In this document: positions 13,759 to 25,332 of the stretch, piece by piece
Position numbering within the stretch: the stretch's first letter is position 1
How the letters are laid out: every line of letters starts with the position of its first letter
DNA from: Guyanagaster necrorhizus
Lineage: Eukaryota > Basidiomycota > Agaricomycetes > Agaricales > Physalacriaceae
Direction of reading: 5' to 3'
Assembly: GCF_019112545.1 (NCBI RefSeq)
Contig: NW_025064883.1
Location: forward strand, 1,624,100-1,688,099
DNA: 64,000 nt
Notes under the pieces: generated by a model
The model's input: the letters and a program-made list of their open reading frames with translations, nothing else
The model's database searches: none
What the model was told of the DNA's origin: nothing
Position numbers and translations under genes: made by a program

Positions 13759-15251
13759 ATGGATTCACGTATTTTCAAGCCACAGCGCTCTACAGAGGCA
13801 CCTATGGACTTCCAATTTACCTCACGGCCAAGCTCAAATGTAAAACCAGCTTGGGCTTCGGGCGCAGGGGATGAGGACCCTAGTACCCCCAAAAAACGTA
13901 TTGTTTCTCGACATTTGATCGTCTTACCTATTTGATAACGTTCTGCTACTACCAGGGACCCACGACGACTCGACCCTAACGGTACCGTCAACACCGACAT
14001 TTGGTTTCAACCAGAATGTTCCATTCATTTTTCAAACGCCATCGCGTCAGCCACCCCAGCCGTATCCATGGGCGCCACCTCCAAACTTCTCACCAGCAAA
14101 GGCGTTCCCGCAGCCGGTTCCTTCGGAAGAGGACGTTAGAGATATCGATATGTCAGAACTTAGTCCACCCAAGTGGGAGGAACCCAAGTCAGAGCATGGA
14201 AGACCCATTGCGACAGGTGCTCTGCGACGGGTTTTCCGAGCTCGCCAGAAGGCCAACGGTCGTCAGCTGTCAAAGATGGACAATCACGACGAAGAGGATG
14301 ATGATGATGATGATGATGATGATAATCTAGACAGTGAGGAAGAGAACGTCGACAGAGGCGTTGCATCTATAAACCAAAATACGTCGAATCACTACACGCT
14401 GAATCTGCCTTCTCCTCCCGCGCCTCAATCTGATACGCCGTACATCCTACTCGGGTAAGTCTATGCAGGTTTTCAAAGAGTGACGTTGTCAATTCGGTTG
14501 CTAACGTTATCTCACAGGTACCTCCAGTTTTTCTTCAATCTTTCGCTCATTCTAGTCTTTCTCTATCTTGTCGTGCAATTCATATTGACGGTGCAACGAG
14601 ATGTCGAGCACCGAGTTTCGGAGTATTCCGCAGGTAAGTTTGAAAATTTGTTTTGGGTCGTTTGCTAATTCGGAGATGGCACAGACATTATCCAGGAGAT
14701 AGCCATGTGTGCTTTGCAATACAAGAACAACCTTTGCGAATCGCCATTACCGGCAATGGCACAGCAATGTGCTAATTGGGAGACATGCATGAATCGGGAT
14801 CCGACGACACTTGGCCGTGCCAGAGTCGGTGCCGAACTGATTGCGGAAGTTGTAAATGGGTTCGTTGAGCCCATCAGCTGGAAGACTCTGGTAAGTTGTT
14901 TTATCCGAAGAATGTCCACATCTTGTGCTAACTATATCGTCCACTTCTATCTACGCCACGAAGGCATTCACGCTGACATCCCTGTCCTTTTTAACTGTGT
15001 TCATCAATGCGCTACTTTCATTATACCGTTCGCGACATCACTCGCCTCCCCAGGCGCCACCCACTCATAATACCCAGTACCCCATCCATCCACCAACTCC
15101 GTATCCGCCGCATCAGTTCGGTGGTTACCTATCTCCAGATCGCACGCCAACCTGGAGTAGATCGTGGAAAGGGACCGACCACGATGAAGACATGCAAACT
15201 CGGACGAGACGAAGACGGCTGGAAGGAGGTGGTGCGGTAAAGATTAAATAG
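13759..15251 (+). CDS. BRL1: Nuclear-envelope protein of the Brl1/Brr6 family
   Basis: Integral nuclear-envelope/ER membrane protein needed for nuclear pore complex assembly and membrane homeostasis in yeasts. The ATG at 13759 gives MDSRIFKPQRS; a disordered N-terminus has PxxFxFQ patches and an acidic Asp run. The core domain begins with a membrane helix (LQFFFNLSLILVFLYLVVQF, about 14520-14580). A lumenal segment follows with the four conserved Cys (MCALQYKNNLCE.., CANWETC), then a second membrane helix (about 14960-15010), and a Pro-rich, Arg-rich C-terminus to 15251. Four introns of 45-60 nt. The Cys pattern and the two helices are the diagnostic features; the tails are variable, as in the family. 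Confidence 0.85.
14297..14323 (+). repeat. (GAT)9 trinucleotide tract inside BRL1
   Basis: Nine uninterrupted GAT triplets encode an Asp run within a longer acidic segment (Glu-Glu before, Asn-Leu-Asp after). It is a slippage-prone microsatellite kept in frame. The reverse strand reads as a His run, which is a shadow. Confidence 0.9.
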
Positions 15252-16380
15252 CCAATGTTGTCCAGGCATGAATATGGGATATAGTTTCATCTAACCTTGT
15301 ATTCACTAGTTGTGGATCGGAAGAATCTTATCTGACCTAAGGACACGGAGGGTTTAGATCCCTTGGTACGTGAGTGTCTCGAAGGCATCATCTAACGTGT
15401 TCATATATACAGCTGACGGACTTTGGGGGAAAGATACGCCTTTTGGAGGTGTAACATATGCTGTATGAGGCCGGGAGAAGAACACAGGACAGAACGTCAG
15501 GCCGTGATAGCCAACAGCAACTGTTTCCGCACGTCATGGGGGCACTGAGCATTCCTGGAAGACGGTATTGGAGAATATCAATTGATCAGAAGATGCTGTT
15601 TAAATATGTTAAGGGTGAGCACTGTATCGGGGTCAAGGATCTGAGGGGAACCGGGTAACCTTTACGACGACCCGGTAACTGGATGCGTGCTTGTTTTCCT
15701 ATGATGAGGGAGTGGGTCCGGAACATTCTCTGATTAAATGATGAGAGCCAAGTTCCCGAGCCCCGTAAGGGGGGGGACGTACACGGGTATGTTTGGCATG
15801 GATTACTTGAGGAACATCACGGGCGCCACAAGATTTGACGCTGGGCCAGGAATGCGTCAGCGCCGCGTGCAGGATTGATTGGTTCTCAGGTCCGGATGAA
15901 CAGGATTAGCCTTTTGTATCCCCGGATACAGTTGGCACCGCAGGGAATGGGAAATGGGACAGGGTTGATGGATATGTTTGAATGAAAAGGTGACGGTAGA
16001 AATACGGTAGGACGGCGACGAGCAGCCGATGGGGCACTGCGGCTGTCCTTGTTTTTTTGTTAGCCTCGGACGTTGTATAATCTTCTGTAGACGCATATCC
16101 CCGGTGTCTGTCACCCTGGACAGACCTGGTGATAGCATCTTGTTGATTCCCTGACTGACCCATTCTGCGCGACTAATACTAATCGGTATTCACGCCGCGG
16201 CACACGCTCGCTCGGTGTTCACTGTGATTGCCATGGATGATCGCGTAAACCGAAAAGTGTTGCGTGTTGCTAGGTACATTGCAGAACAGAACAGATGTCG
16301 GGCCAGATGGTGTTATTATTTCTAACAAGGCACCCCTACCCACGTCCATATATAGCGGACATCCTACAGCTTGTGGTCAT
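15252..16380. other. Intergenic, no convincing gene
   Basis: Between BRL1 and the SERF gene only short unsupported frames occur. A G-run (about 15767-15776) is the only visible oddity. Confidence 0.4.
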
Positions 16381-16760
16381 TCATTTGCCACTTGCAGCAG
16401 CAGCTGCGGCTCGCTCTTCTTCCTTTTTCTGATGTGGCGATATCTCATTAGACACGGACGAATCAAAGTGTGGATCGCGGGAAGATACCTTTTGTTTAGC
16501 ACGAAGAATCTCGGCATCACTGGTGGAGACTCAATACATATCCAGATCGCCAGCCAGATAGAGAGATGCTTGCCTTTCCTTCCTCTTCGCAAGGCTAGAC
16601 GCGCTTTCCTTGGGTTTCTTGGCCGCCGCGGCCGCCTTCTTCTGTGCTTTGGCGCGATCTGTATCCCTCTGATTTCCGCCTAGACATTCAATGAATCGAT
16701 TGCTGTAGATGTAAAGCAAAAAGAGAGGTAGAGGATGGGTTCAATGTACTCACGGGTCAT
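16381..16760 (-). CDS. SERF/4F5 small EDRK-rich family protein
   Basis: A 63-residue, highly charged protein rebuilt from four exons on the minus strand: 16754-16760 (ATGACCC), 16574-16679, 16489-16519 and 16381-16428. The exons sum to 192 nt. The product starts MTRGNQRDTDRAKAQKK, the signature of the 4F5/SERF family, followed by an Ala/Lys-rich helix, SLAKRKE, DAEILRAKQK and KKEEERAAAAASGK. SERF proteins modulate amyloid aggregation and bind nucleic acid in other eukaryotes; the role in fungi is poorly known. The intron 16520-16573 uses a GC donor (AAAG|GCAAGC), needed to keep the conserved frame. The gene is isolated in an otherwise empty region of about 3.9 kb. Confidence 0.85.
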
Positions 16761-19134
16761 GGCTGTTGTTCACTATCCGACAGGGCTGTAACATGTCACA
16801 TCACGCTCGGGAAATGATGGGATTCAATCGGAGTCAGCTGACCTCAAAAATTAAAAATAAAAAAAAAAAGACTTGGCCGATGGTCAATTTTAGCCCCGGA
16901 TTGATCTGGATTCTGATCATCCGTCTCCGGCTATTTTCAGTTGCCTCTGTGAGACTCAGGGTCCCACGTTTCCTTGTGCCGATGCTGCGCTTGTTGTATT
17001 TATTTATTGTAATTAGAGGGGCTGAGCCCCTAGTGAAATGGCAGTGAAATTAGCAGTAGAGTTACAAGTTTACTCCAAATGAAATTGAAACATCCCGCGA
17101 TCCAGGTTCAGGTAGACGTCTCGTCTCTTGACAGCGGCCATGCACTCGACATGTATCAGGCGGACGATCGCACGAGGGGAGGCAGACGGCCGTTATAAAG
17201 AGCTGTGGGCGTTTACTGGCGGGTGATACACGCCTTTTTGTCGTATCGCCGCGCAAATGGCAAGTCAAGTTAGCAACAAAGGTTCCGTAGTGATGTCAAT
17301 CGGAAGAATCGAACTACGCAGTCATGCTCCGTGGTAATCGATTGCGGACGGGGAAGCCTGTCAGGAATTCAAGGTTCGCGTGTGCATTTCTCGGAAAAGC
17401 CAGCCTATATAATTTTCATCAACCAACGCATGTTCGGCCCGACTGTCCTATCCTCTCGGGGTTGTCCTTCCTGGCTCGTGCTTGTGCTTGTCCTTTATTG
17501 CTTCCATTCCGGCAAACGTTGCATTATGTCATGGAGACCGTGATCTGCAAATTCCATGCGAGAGGCGTGGGGTGAGAAGAGGTCTCGGACTTTTATCCGC
17601 AATGAAATCATGACACATTGTTGGATTGCTCGCTGTTGGTACTGCTGTAGAGCCGGAACAGCTGCTACGGGCGTACTCGGCGCTGAGGCGAGGTCTATGG
17701 ATGGTTGTGTGGTTAGGGTGGTTGTGATGGTATGATCTGCAAATATGATATTATGGGATATTTATTCTGTATTATAAAGCGGCCGGGGAATAACTATAGG
17801 TACCGATAATAAAGGGCACCCTGAGCACCCTGAGTAGTAGGAACGAAATGTCAAACGGTGTGTAATCGAACTGTAATCGATGTGAGTGTGGAGTCTAGAA
17901 GCAATGTGTGGGTGAGATAGGAAGCGAAGCGAAAAGACCGAGCGCCGAAGGTGAGAATTACAGCATCGACTCGACGGAGGCAAACCGTCTCACGGAGGCA
18001 GAGCTAAAACACGAGAAGCGAAGACTCGATAGAAACAGGTAGACTTTGCGCACTAAGGCCTTTGGTTCGTTCATTTTGCGACCACCTTAATTATAAAGGA
18101 CGGCTAGGTCCGGAAGCAACGCGGAGAACGATGCATTCGGAATTGGAATTGCAGCAATTCCGCTGACGGAGATGTGCGCTAAGCAGCGAGCAGGGTCTAA
18201 TACTTGGTGGTGGTGGTGGGGGGAAGGGATTGAATAAAGGGCTTCACAAGGGGTTTCCCAGGGCGTCGTAACGTTTCCAGTGATTCGGTGCTTCGGGCGA
18301 GACTGGCCAAGGACCGGCAGGGATGCAGAATGATCGAAAAGGGTGGACAGGACAGAACCGGCAGGATGCTTGGCAACGGTACCGCCTTGAATGGACGTAT
18401 CCACGTTGAAAAAATCACATGATCGATCGCCGATGGGATCTAGGAGCGTGGCATGATAAGATAAGATAATGCGGTGACGTGCCTGGACATATCGGGGTAT
18501 GACTCTCGTCAGAGACTGAGGCGACCCTGAAGGTTAAAACGGGAGAGGGCCTGGCCCCCACATCCGAGATTGATTATGGGTGACGTGTCATATGTTGCGA
18601 AGCGGCAATCTGCGCGCAAAATAGAAGCGCGAATTTGATGAGTTCTGCAGTGAACAGGACCGTTGTTTGATCCCACAAAAGAGTGTCATTGGCGCCTTCT
18701 CTTCTGATTGGGATCCGTCGAATGCAAAAGAGTGTCGACGGAGATGGGCAACGCCATGGCTGACAGCAATGAGGTACGGGGAAGGGAGAATGGAACGAGT
18801 CGTCAGCAGTAGTCATGCTCGGTGTATTACCATCTATTGCCATTCGGAAGTGAGAATTGTGTACGGATTTGGGGCCAGATCAAAACAGATGAATTGAGAT
18901 CAAATTGAGAATTTGGATCAAATGTAAATTGCTTCCCTGAGTATCCCTGGGTTCGCTCACTTGTTCACAACCGAGATGGCTTCCGATGGGCCGATGGATC
19001 TGATTGGATTGATCGCCATTGATCGTGCGAGGGGCCGGGAGGGTGTATATATTATATTATATCATATCCAATAATATATATATACATCAGACGCTGCTTC
19101 CCTTCCGCCTTTTGCCCCCTCTCCACTCCCCAGC
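16761..19134. other. Long intergenic region upstream of CYC8
   Basis: About 2.4 kb without a supportable gene. It contains an A-run (about 16850-16870), short G/T-rich runs (TGG repeats near 18205-18220) and, just before the CYC8 start, a TA-rich block. It probably holds a long promoter or 5' leader, but nothing specific can be assigned. Confidence 0.4.
19045..19085 (+). promoter_or_regulatory. TATA-rich block upstream of CYC8/SSN6
   Basis: An almost pure A/T block with repeated TATAT units lies about 50-90 nt before the ATG at 19135. It fits a TATA-type core promoter, followed by a C/T-rich leader (CCCTTCCGCC..CTCTCC), a common pattern before fungal start sites. Confidence 0.45.
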
Positions 19135-22100
19135 ATGTCTATGCGTCATCTCCCCCGCCAGCCAGAGCGGGATGTCCGTATCCACGACCCTTCTCATGCC
19201 CACCCCCTCATCACTCATGGCCCCCACCTCAACGGTAATGCCCCCGGTCCCGCTACGCCCGCCGCCGCCAGCATCGTCTCCCCCACCGTCGCCCCCCCAA
19301 ACGGCGTCCAGGCCCCTGCTTCCGTCATGCAGAAGCTCGCAGCCGCCAACGAGCAGACCTGGCTCCTCATTGGCAGCGTTGCAGAGCAGATGGGCGATCT
19401 CGAACATGCCCTTTCCGCCTATGAGAACGCCCTGCGGCACAATCCGACGTCCCTGTCCGGACTGACTCAGGTCGCTGGCATCGCCCGGATCAAAGAGAAC
19501 TATCCCAAGGTGTGCATCAATTCCAATTTCCTTTCTTTGCGCGGTCCGTCTTTCCGATTTCCCCGCTGCTAACCTCTTCGTGCAGGCTGTTGACTTTTTC
19601 CAACGTGTCCTCGGCTTGCAGGAGGAGAATGGCGAGGTCTGGAGTGCCCTAGGTGTGTGTGTTTGCAGCCTTATCCGCTTGCTTCTCCCGCTCCAACTCT
19701 ATCCAGGCCATTGTTATCTCATGCAGGACGACCTTCAGAAGGCCTATTCAGCCTACCAGCAAGCGCTGTACCTCTTACCAAATCCCAAGGTCATTAATAT
19801 CCCGTTCCCCCCTTCCATCAATCAATCTCAGCCTAACGGACACCCCACAGGAGGATCCCAAGCTTTGGTACGGCATCGGAATACTCTACGACCGATATGG
19901 TTCCCTCGATCATGCCGAAGAGGCCTTCTCTTCGGTTTTGCGCATGGATAAAGGTATGCTAGCCCTTTGCATTCTAGTCGCCAGTCGTAGTTACTTTTTG
20001 AAGACCTAGATTTCGATAAAGCAAACGAAATCCTATTTCGCCTAGGAATAATCTACAAACAGCAGGGCAAATACGACGAGTCCCTTGCCTGTTTCGACCG
20101 CATTCTCCGTAACCCCCCTTCCCCGCTCGCGCATGCCGACATATGGTTTCAGATCGGACACGTTTACGAACAACAGAAAGACGTAGGTCCGATCACTTCT
20201 CCTTATTAAACATCTTTATTCACCGCTCCGTGCAGTACGTCAGGGCAAAGGACGCTTACGAACGAGTAGTCGCCGACAACAGTGGCCATGCCAAAGTGTT
20301 GCAACAACTCGGATGGCTCTACCATCAAGATGGTTCTTCGTTTCAGAACCAAGACCTCGCTATCCAATATCTGACGAAAAGTCTCGAAGCAGGTTAGTAC
20401 TGCCAACGTTTTGTGTTTTGTTCGTATCATCCGCTGACGATTCTGTTGTAGACTCTTCGGATGCCCAGAGCTGGTACCTCTTGGGCCGTGCTTACATGGC
20501 GGGTCAAAAATATAACAAAGCCTACGAAGCATATCAACAAGCCGTCTATCGCGATGGTCGCAACCCCACTTTTTGGTGTTCTATCGGCGTTCTATACTTC
20601 CAGATCAATCAGTTCCGTGATGCTTTAGACGCCTACTCGCGAGCCATCCGAATCAACCCTTACATCTCCGAAGTTTGGTTCGACCTTGGCAGTCTGTATG
20701 AGAGCTGCAACAACCAGATCTCCGATGCCATCGATGCATACGCCCGTGCGAGCGAGCTCGATCCTGGCAACAACGTTATTTCCCAGCGCCTGCAGCTCTT
20801 GAAAACTGCACAAGCTACCGGTGGCCAGCTTCCCGCGGCCCCAGGTCCCCAAGATGTTCATCCCACCGCATATGCCAGTGCTGTTGTTCCGCCACCGGGA
20901 TTGACAGGTCCGCCTCTACTTCTACAATCTGGTGTTCCCCGTCCAGCATTCCGTACCGACTCACGTGGACCAACAGACATATCGTTGCCGCCGCCTTCAC
21001 AAGTAGGCGTTGGGCGATCATCGCCTGGTCCTTTCAGAGGCGGTCCACCACCACCTGTAGTTCTTGATGAGACGCGCCACATTCCTTCTCATACCCCACT
21101 GGCGCCAATGGAGATCGAGCGACCACCGCACTCGCGTGATTTTCCGAGTTCTTCCCGGGACGCCGGCCCGCGGGGTCATCAAAGTCTATTACTTCACCAC
21201 CCTCTTCCCCAGCCTGGAGAAGAAGGTCGGAATGGCGTTCACCCGCATCATCCGGAGTCGTACTTTTCGCGGCCACCACGCCCGCAATCGCGCTCAATTT
21301 CACCAGGGCATTCGGCCCGACCACGAAGTCCCCCGCCTTTTCCACCGTTTCCCCCTCCTGCTGGACGACATCCCATAGGTCCTGCTCAGGCTAGTGCTGG
21401 CCCAGTCCAGAGGTCGCCGCGGTCATACCCGGCCCATGAGCCTCCAGCCAGACCTGTGGAACAGGATGGTGCATGGGACCGACGACCTAACAACGATCTT
21501 CGAGAATGGGAGAGGGAGAGAGAAAGGAGGATGCCTAGACATGGTGGTGGTGATTATCCAGGTGGTTACCCGCCCCCCTACCCTCCCCGTTCGCCGCCTA
21601 GCGCACATCGTGGACGGACGCCTCCTGAGGCCTCTCCTCGCTCGGCACATCCGTCCAGGTACTGGGAGAAAGGAGGACATTCAGTCAATCGACCGTCGCC
21701 CCCACCTCCTCCTCCGAATGATCCCATGAGGCGGTATGATCCTCGATACGAGGGTCGGGATAGGGATTATGATATAGACGCGCGAATGGAGCAGCGATCC
21801 TTCCCTGGACCACCAGATGACGGGCGACGAGGTGCTCATTTTGCATCTGCGAGCAACCGTAGCTCGGAGAGTCCTCATCCAGATGGCAAAGGACGAAAGA
21901 AGCCGTCGAAGGATGACCCGATCCTTTCAGCGGAGGCCGCACGTCGCGATAGGAGGAGAAAAAACGGGAGCATCAGCGGTGTGAGTCCCAACGGGAATGG
22001 GAATGGGAATGGGAATGGGCTTCCCAAACGCAGAGAGGAAGGCATGGAGACGCCGACGCCAAAGCCATTCGTGGTTGAACGTATGCCGCCCAGTGACCGG

Positions 22101-22922
22101 ATACCACCACCCAGCTTCAAGATGGGTTACGGCAAGGATCACGGCTCTCCGGGCCCTGTCAGCTCAAATGGATCAGGTTCTTCAACCAGGCCTTCACCTA
22201 CAAGCGCTGCTCCACGGCCGCCTTCTCGTGTCGTCGATGAAGACTATGATGAGGGTGTTGCTGATGCTCTCATGGGACTTGCAGCTGGCGCACCGGGCTT
22301 CCGAGCCAGAGATTCGTCGAACGCGCCTATACCTTCCCATTCGCCGGCAGTGTCATCTTCGAGCCGGCACAGCGACCCTTCATCTCGTTCTCACCCTCTA
22401 CATCGTGACTCTGTTTCCTCTACACGAAGCCATGCGTCACCGCCTCTTCTTTCTGCCCCTCTCAAGCGACCCTTGAGCCCTGGTGTTGACGAATTGTCAG
22501 ACGCCAAGCGCTCCAGGATGGATCTGCACAAGCGACGTGGAACATCACCTCCTTCTCGTCATGCACCTTCCTCGCGCCCGTCTCCGATTCCGTTCCGTAC
22601 ACAGCCGACGTCTCGCTCGCCTGAGGCACATTACCCACCAAGTCCGCCGTTACCCGCAGTTCTTCCTCCACATCCCAGGCCTATTGGTTCAGGGTTGTCG
22701 AATGGATCGGCGTCGATTGCGTTGCCTCCAATCGCCACACTCTCCCCGACATCGACGGCGCCTTCACCGAGTGGTACAGAACGAGATCGGGACGACAGGA
22801 TGCAGGTCGATAACCGGTCTATATCGCCGCCGCCTCGTAGCAAAGTGCCAGATGCTGGTCGTTCTCCGCCAAAAGCGACGCCTTCACCGCCTGTTGTTGA
22901 GAAGAAGGAACCTTCGGCATGA
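19135..22922 (+). CDS. CYC8: TPR-domain general transcriptional corepressor (Cyc8/Ssn6)
   Basis: Subunit of the Tup1-Cyc8 corepressor, which is recruited by DNA-binding repressors to silence many regulons. The ATG at 19135 starts a Pro/Ala-rich leader; from about 19345 a run of about ten TPR units follows (for example WLLIGSVAEQMGDLEHALSA, LWYGIGILYDRYGSLDHAEE, SWYLLGRAYMAGQKYNKAYE, VWFDLGSLYE). These are interrupted by short introns in the first 1.3 kb. One long exon (from about 20450) then carries the last TPRs and a disordered Pro/Ser/Arg-rich C-terminus of about 700 residues to TGA 22920-22922. The TPR block with NNQISDAIDAYARASELDP is very close to the Ssn6 family. The low-complexity tail is typical. 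Confidence 0.93.
21993..22016 (+). repeat. (GGGAAT)4 hexanucleotide repeat in CYC8
   Basis: Four perfect tandem GGGAAT units followed by GGG encode alternating Gly-Asn inside the disordered tail, so length changes of whole units would stay in frame. Confidence 0.85.
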
Positions 22923-23405
22923 TTTGCTTGGGTCAGTTTATGAATTTTCATGAGATTACGAGTGCATTAGGAGTGTTGTCGCAACTTTTTTTTTTTTATC
23001 TTGCATTATTTTATCCCCCTCGCTCTGGACGTATATCCTTTTTGATTCGTTAATAACATCGTTGTAAGAGTGTTGTGTTACATGCTGTGTCCATGCTATG
23101 AAATAATCTCCGTGTTGTACAAATTACTCGGGGCATGAAGAAATTCCGATGTCCATGATGGCCAGTAATCCCTGCATGCCATTTCTCCGACTTTCAAACA
23201 GCAGAATCGAAAAATAGAATGTCCAGACTACTGAGTGCCCGTGATCGTGGCCAATGCGCGCTGGTTGGTAACCGTGATCTGTGACAACAAGTACACACGT
23301 TCAGCTAGCTCATCCATCCAACCAACTCGACTCGTTCCTTTTTTTTTTTTCTTTTCAACGACTCTTTCTCAACGCTACTTTGCATCGATTCCTTCTCGTG
23401 AAGTT
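22923..23405. other. Intergenic region with poly-T tracts
   Basis: Contains a T-run near 22988-22997 (probably 3' end of CYC8) and a second pyrimidine run near 23339-23355 just upstream of the next gene. No gene seen. Confidence 0.5.
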
Positions 23406-24913
23406 ATGTAGGTGCTATCTCATCGTTGCTATCAAGGTTCAGTAACCCGATTATCAGGCCGTTGCCCGACGAACGCCCGCGACAAAGTGTTGCGAATCTC
23501 ATCGGTAGATTCGAACAGCAAACGAAACGGCAGTCAATATCTGCGGCTCCAGCTCGCAGTTCAAGTGTCGTTTCGCATAATTCGGGCGATTCAGCCAAGG
23601 AAGAGGTAAAGGAGAAGCGAGATTGGCCTCCACGGTCGGCGTCATCGTACACGACTAGCCCTTCATCGTCGTGGATTAAGCCTCAGTCGTCGGCTCTTAA
23701 ATCATCGTCGTCTTCGATGAGCACAGTTCCGATCTCGACAGCTGTATCTGCCCCGGAGGCCGGGGCTGCTCCGACTCAGTTGCCATCTCCCGAACATTCT
23801 GATCCCGAGAATCTCTTACCTTCGAAGGCGGTACTGAACCAGAATCCAGCACCGTCGTCTTTCAAGTCTCCTAAGGCGTTGACGCCGAAAACATCACTGA
23901 GTGGGTCGACATCGACTCCTCTGAAGCCGCAGCATACAGGCCAATCTACTACATCGACGATAGCTTCTGTACGGAAGACGGTGGCCAGGACTACCACTAC
24001 TATTACTGCTGCCGCCGCACGCGCAAAAACGCCATCACGTACCAGCGCGCGCCCGAAAACGCCTCCACGTACTTCTGCTCCCAGGGCAAAGACGCCAATT
24101 TCCGCACGTCCTGGGTCAGGCTTGTTCGCACCTACTGCAGCCTCTCTGGCTAGGACCCGGGACGCCCAGGCTCCTGCGCCGACGCCCAAGAGGAAGTCGG
24201 TGTTGTCGAGTGCTGTTGCTGATAGGCTGAACAAACCAACTGCTGCGTCGGCCAGTAAGGCTCGTGCGCCTGTGATTGTGCCTTCTAGGGGTAAGTCTGT
24301 GACTCGTGGGGTTGTGATGAAGCCCAAGTTGCCTTCATCGAGTAGTACGAGGGTAGTAAAGAAAGACGGTCTAAAAGGAGCTGTGACGGGAGCGACTGCT
24401 GTTGCTGCGGTCGGGAACGTTGTCGGTGATGAGCACGCGGAAACGAACGGCCATGATACAGAACCTTCTGCTGAGCAGGCACACACGGACGCTGCCGGCG
24501 GTCATGAACAAGTCCATGATGAGGCGGAAATCCATACGGAACCGGAAACTCATGTTGAAACGGAGGAACGTGAAGAAGGAGGTGTAGACCAAAATGAAAC
24601 GGTGCAAGTTGACGTTGATACCCCAGGGGAGATCGAGCCCCAAGATCCCACGTCGCCCGAAGGTGTTTCAGTCATTTTGCCTGATGTGGAGAAAGGGTCG
24701 ACGGGAGAACGGACGCCTGTTGCTGAAACGCACTCTCGCGAACAGCCTGTTGAGCAGGAGCATACTATACCCGAAGAGTCTCCTAAGGAAACGCAACCTT
24801 TTGTTGGCAATGATATCGAGGATATCGTCAATCTGTTGGAGTCCACGTCGCGTCCAGTTAGCATCGTCAGCATCCCGGACGACGTGATTGATATCCCTGA
24901 CGAGTCGGAGTAG
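23406..24913 (+). CDS. Ser/Thr/Pro-rich, acidic-tailed fungal protein of unknown function; start codon split by an intron
   Basis: The long frame (23426-24913) has no usable ATG at its 5' end. The bases AT (23406-23407), a 50-nt intron gtaggt..attatcag (23408-23457) and G (23458) together form ATG, giving MPLPDERPRQSVANLIGRFE. The protein then has a disordered Ser-rich region, a middle block with repeated KTP/SRTS units (about 24000-24120, candidate proline-directed phosphorylation sites), a basic stretch, and a strongly acidic C-terminus (many Glu and His, about 24430-24800). The family of VANLIGRFE-containing fungal proteins is not functionally recognised. No domain, signal peptide or membrane helix. 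Confidence 0.75.
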
Positions 24914-25332
24914 AAGAAACCCAGGCAGCACTCAGAATATTCACGCAAATGACACCTTTCGCTTTTACCCTCCATGCAATCGCTGTATCTTTCTAGATCT
25001 CATATAATATTTTTGGACGACACATTGTATACTCATGGTGTGTTTCTCTTCACATGTTTGTTTGCTGTTGGATCTCATCATCGCTTGTAGCATTTTTCCG
25101 ATTCGCCAAATATGCCCCTCGCTATTGTGCATTCCTGTCTCTCTTTCTCGTACTTATTTTTGGTGTTTTTCGTGTCTATGCATTTTGGAAATAGTAAAAT
25201 TGAATTATCTAGCGGCAACCTGACAAATTGCCGGGTGTTTGCTTGGCATGCTGCACACAAATATCAGACCTTTGTTCCCGGTCAGTGGCAGCCTCTTCGT
25301 AGTCGTCTCGAGGCTCTCTCGATGCTCTTGTC

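Noticed and set aside
14160..14366. Minus-strand frame with a long His run
   Set aside because: It is the reverse complement of the Asp-coding GAT tract of BRL1 and has no other protein features.
23776..24486. Long minus-strand frame opposite the Ser/Thr/Pro-rich gene
   Set aside because: Composition mirrors the GC-rich codons of the plus-strand gene; no motifs, and the plus strand has the coherent protein.
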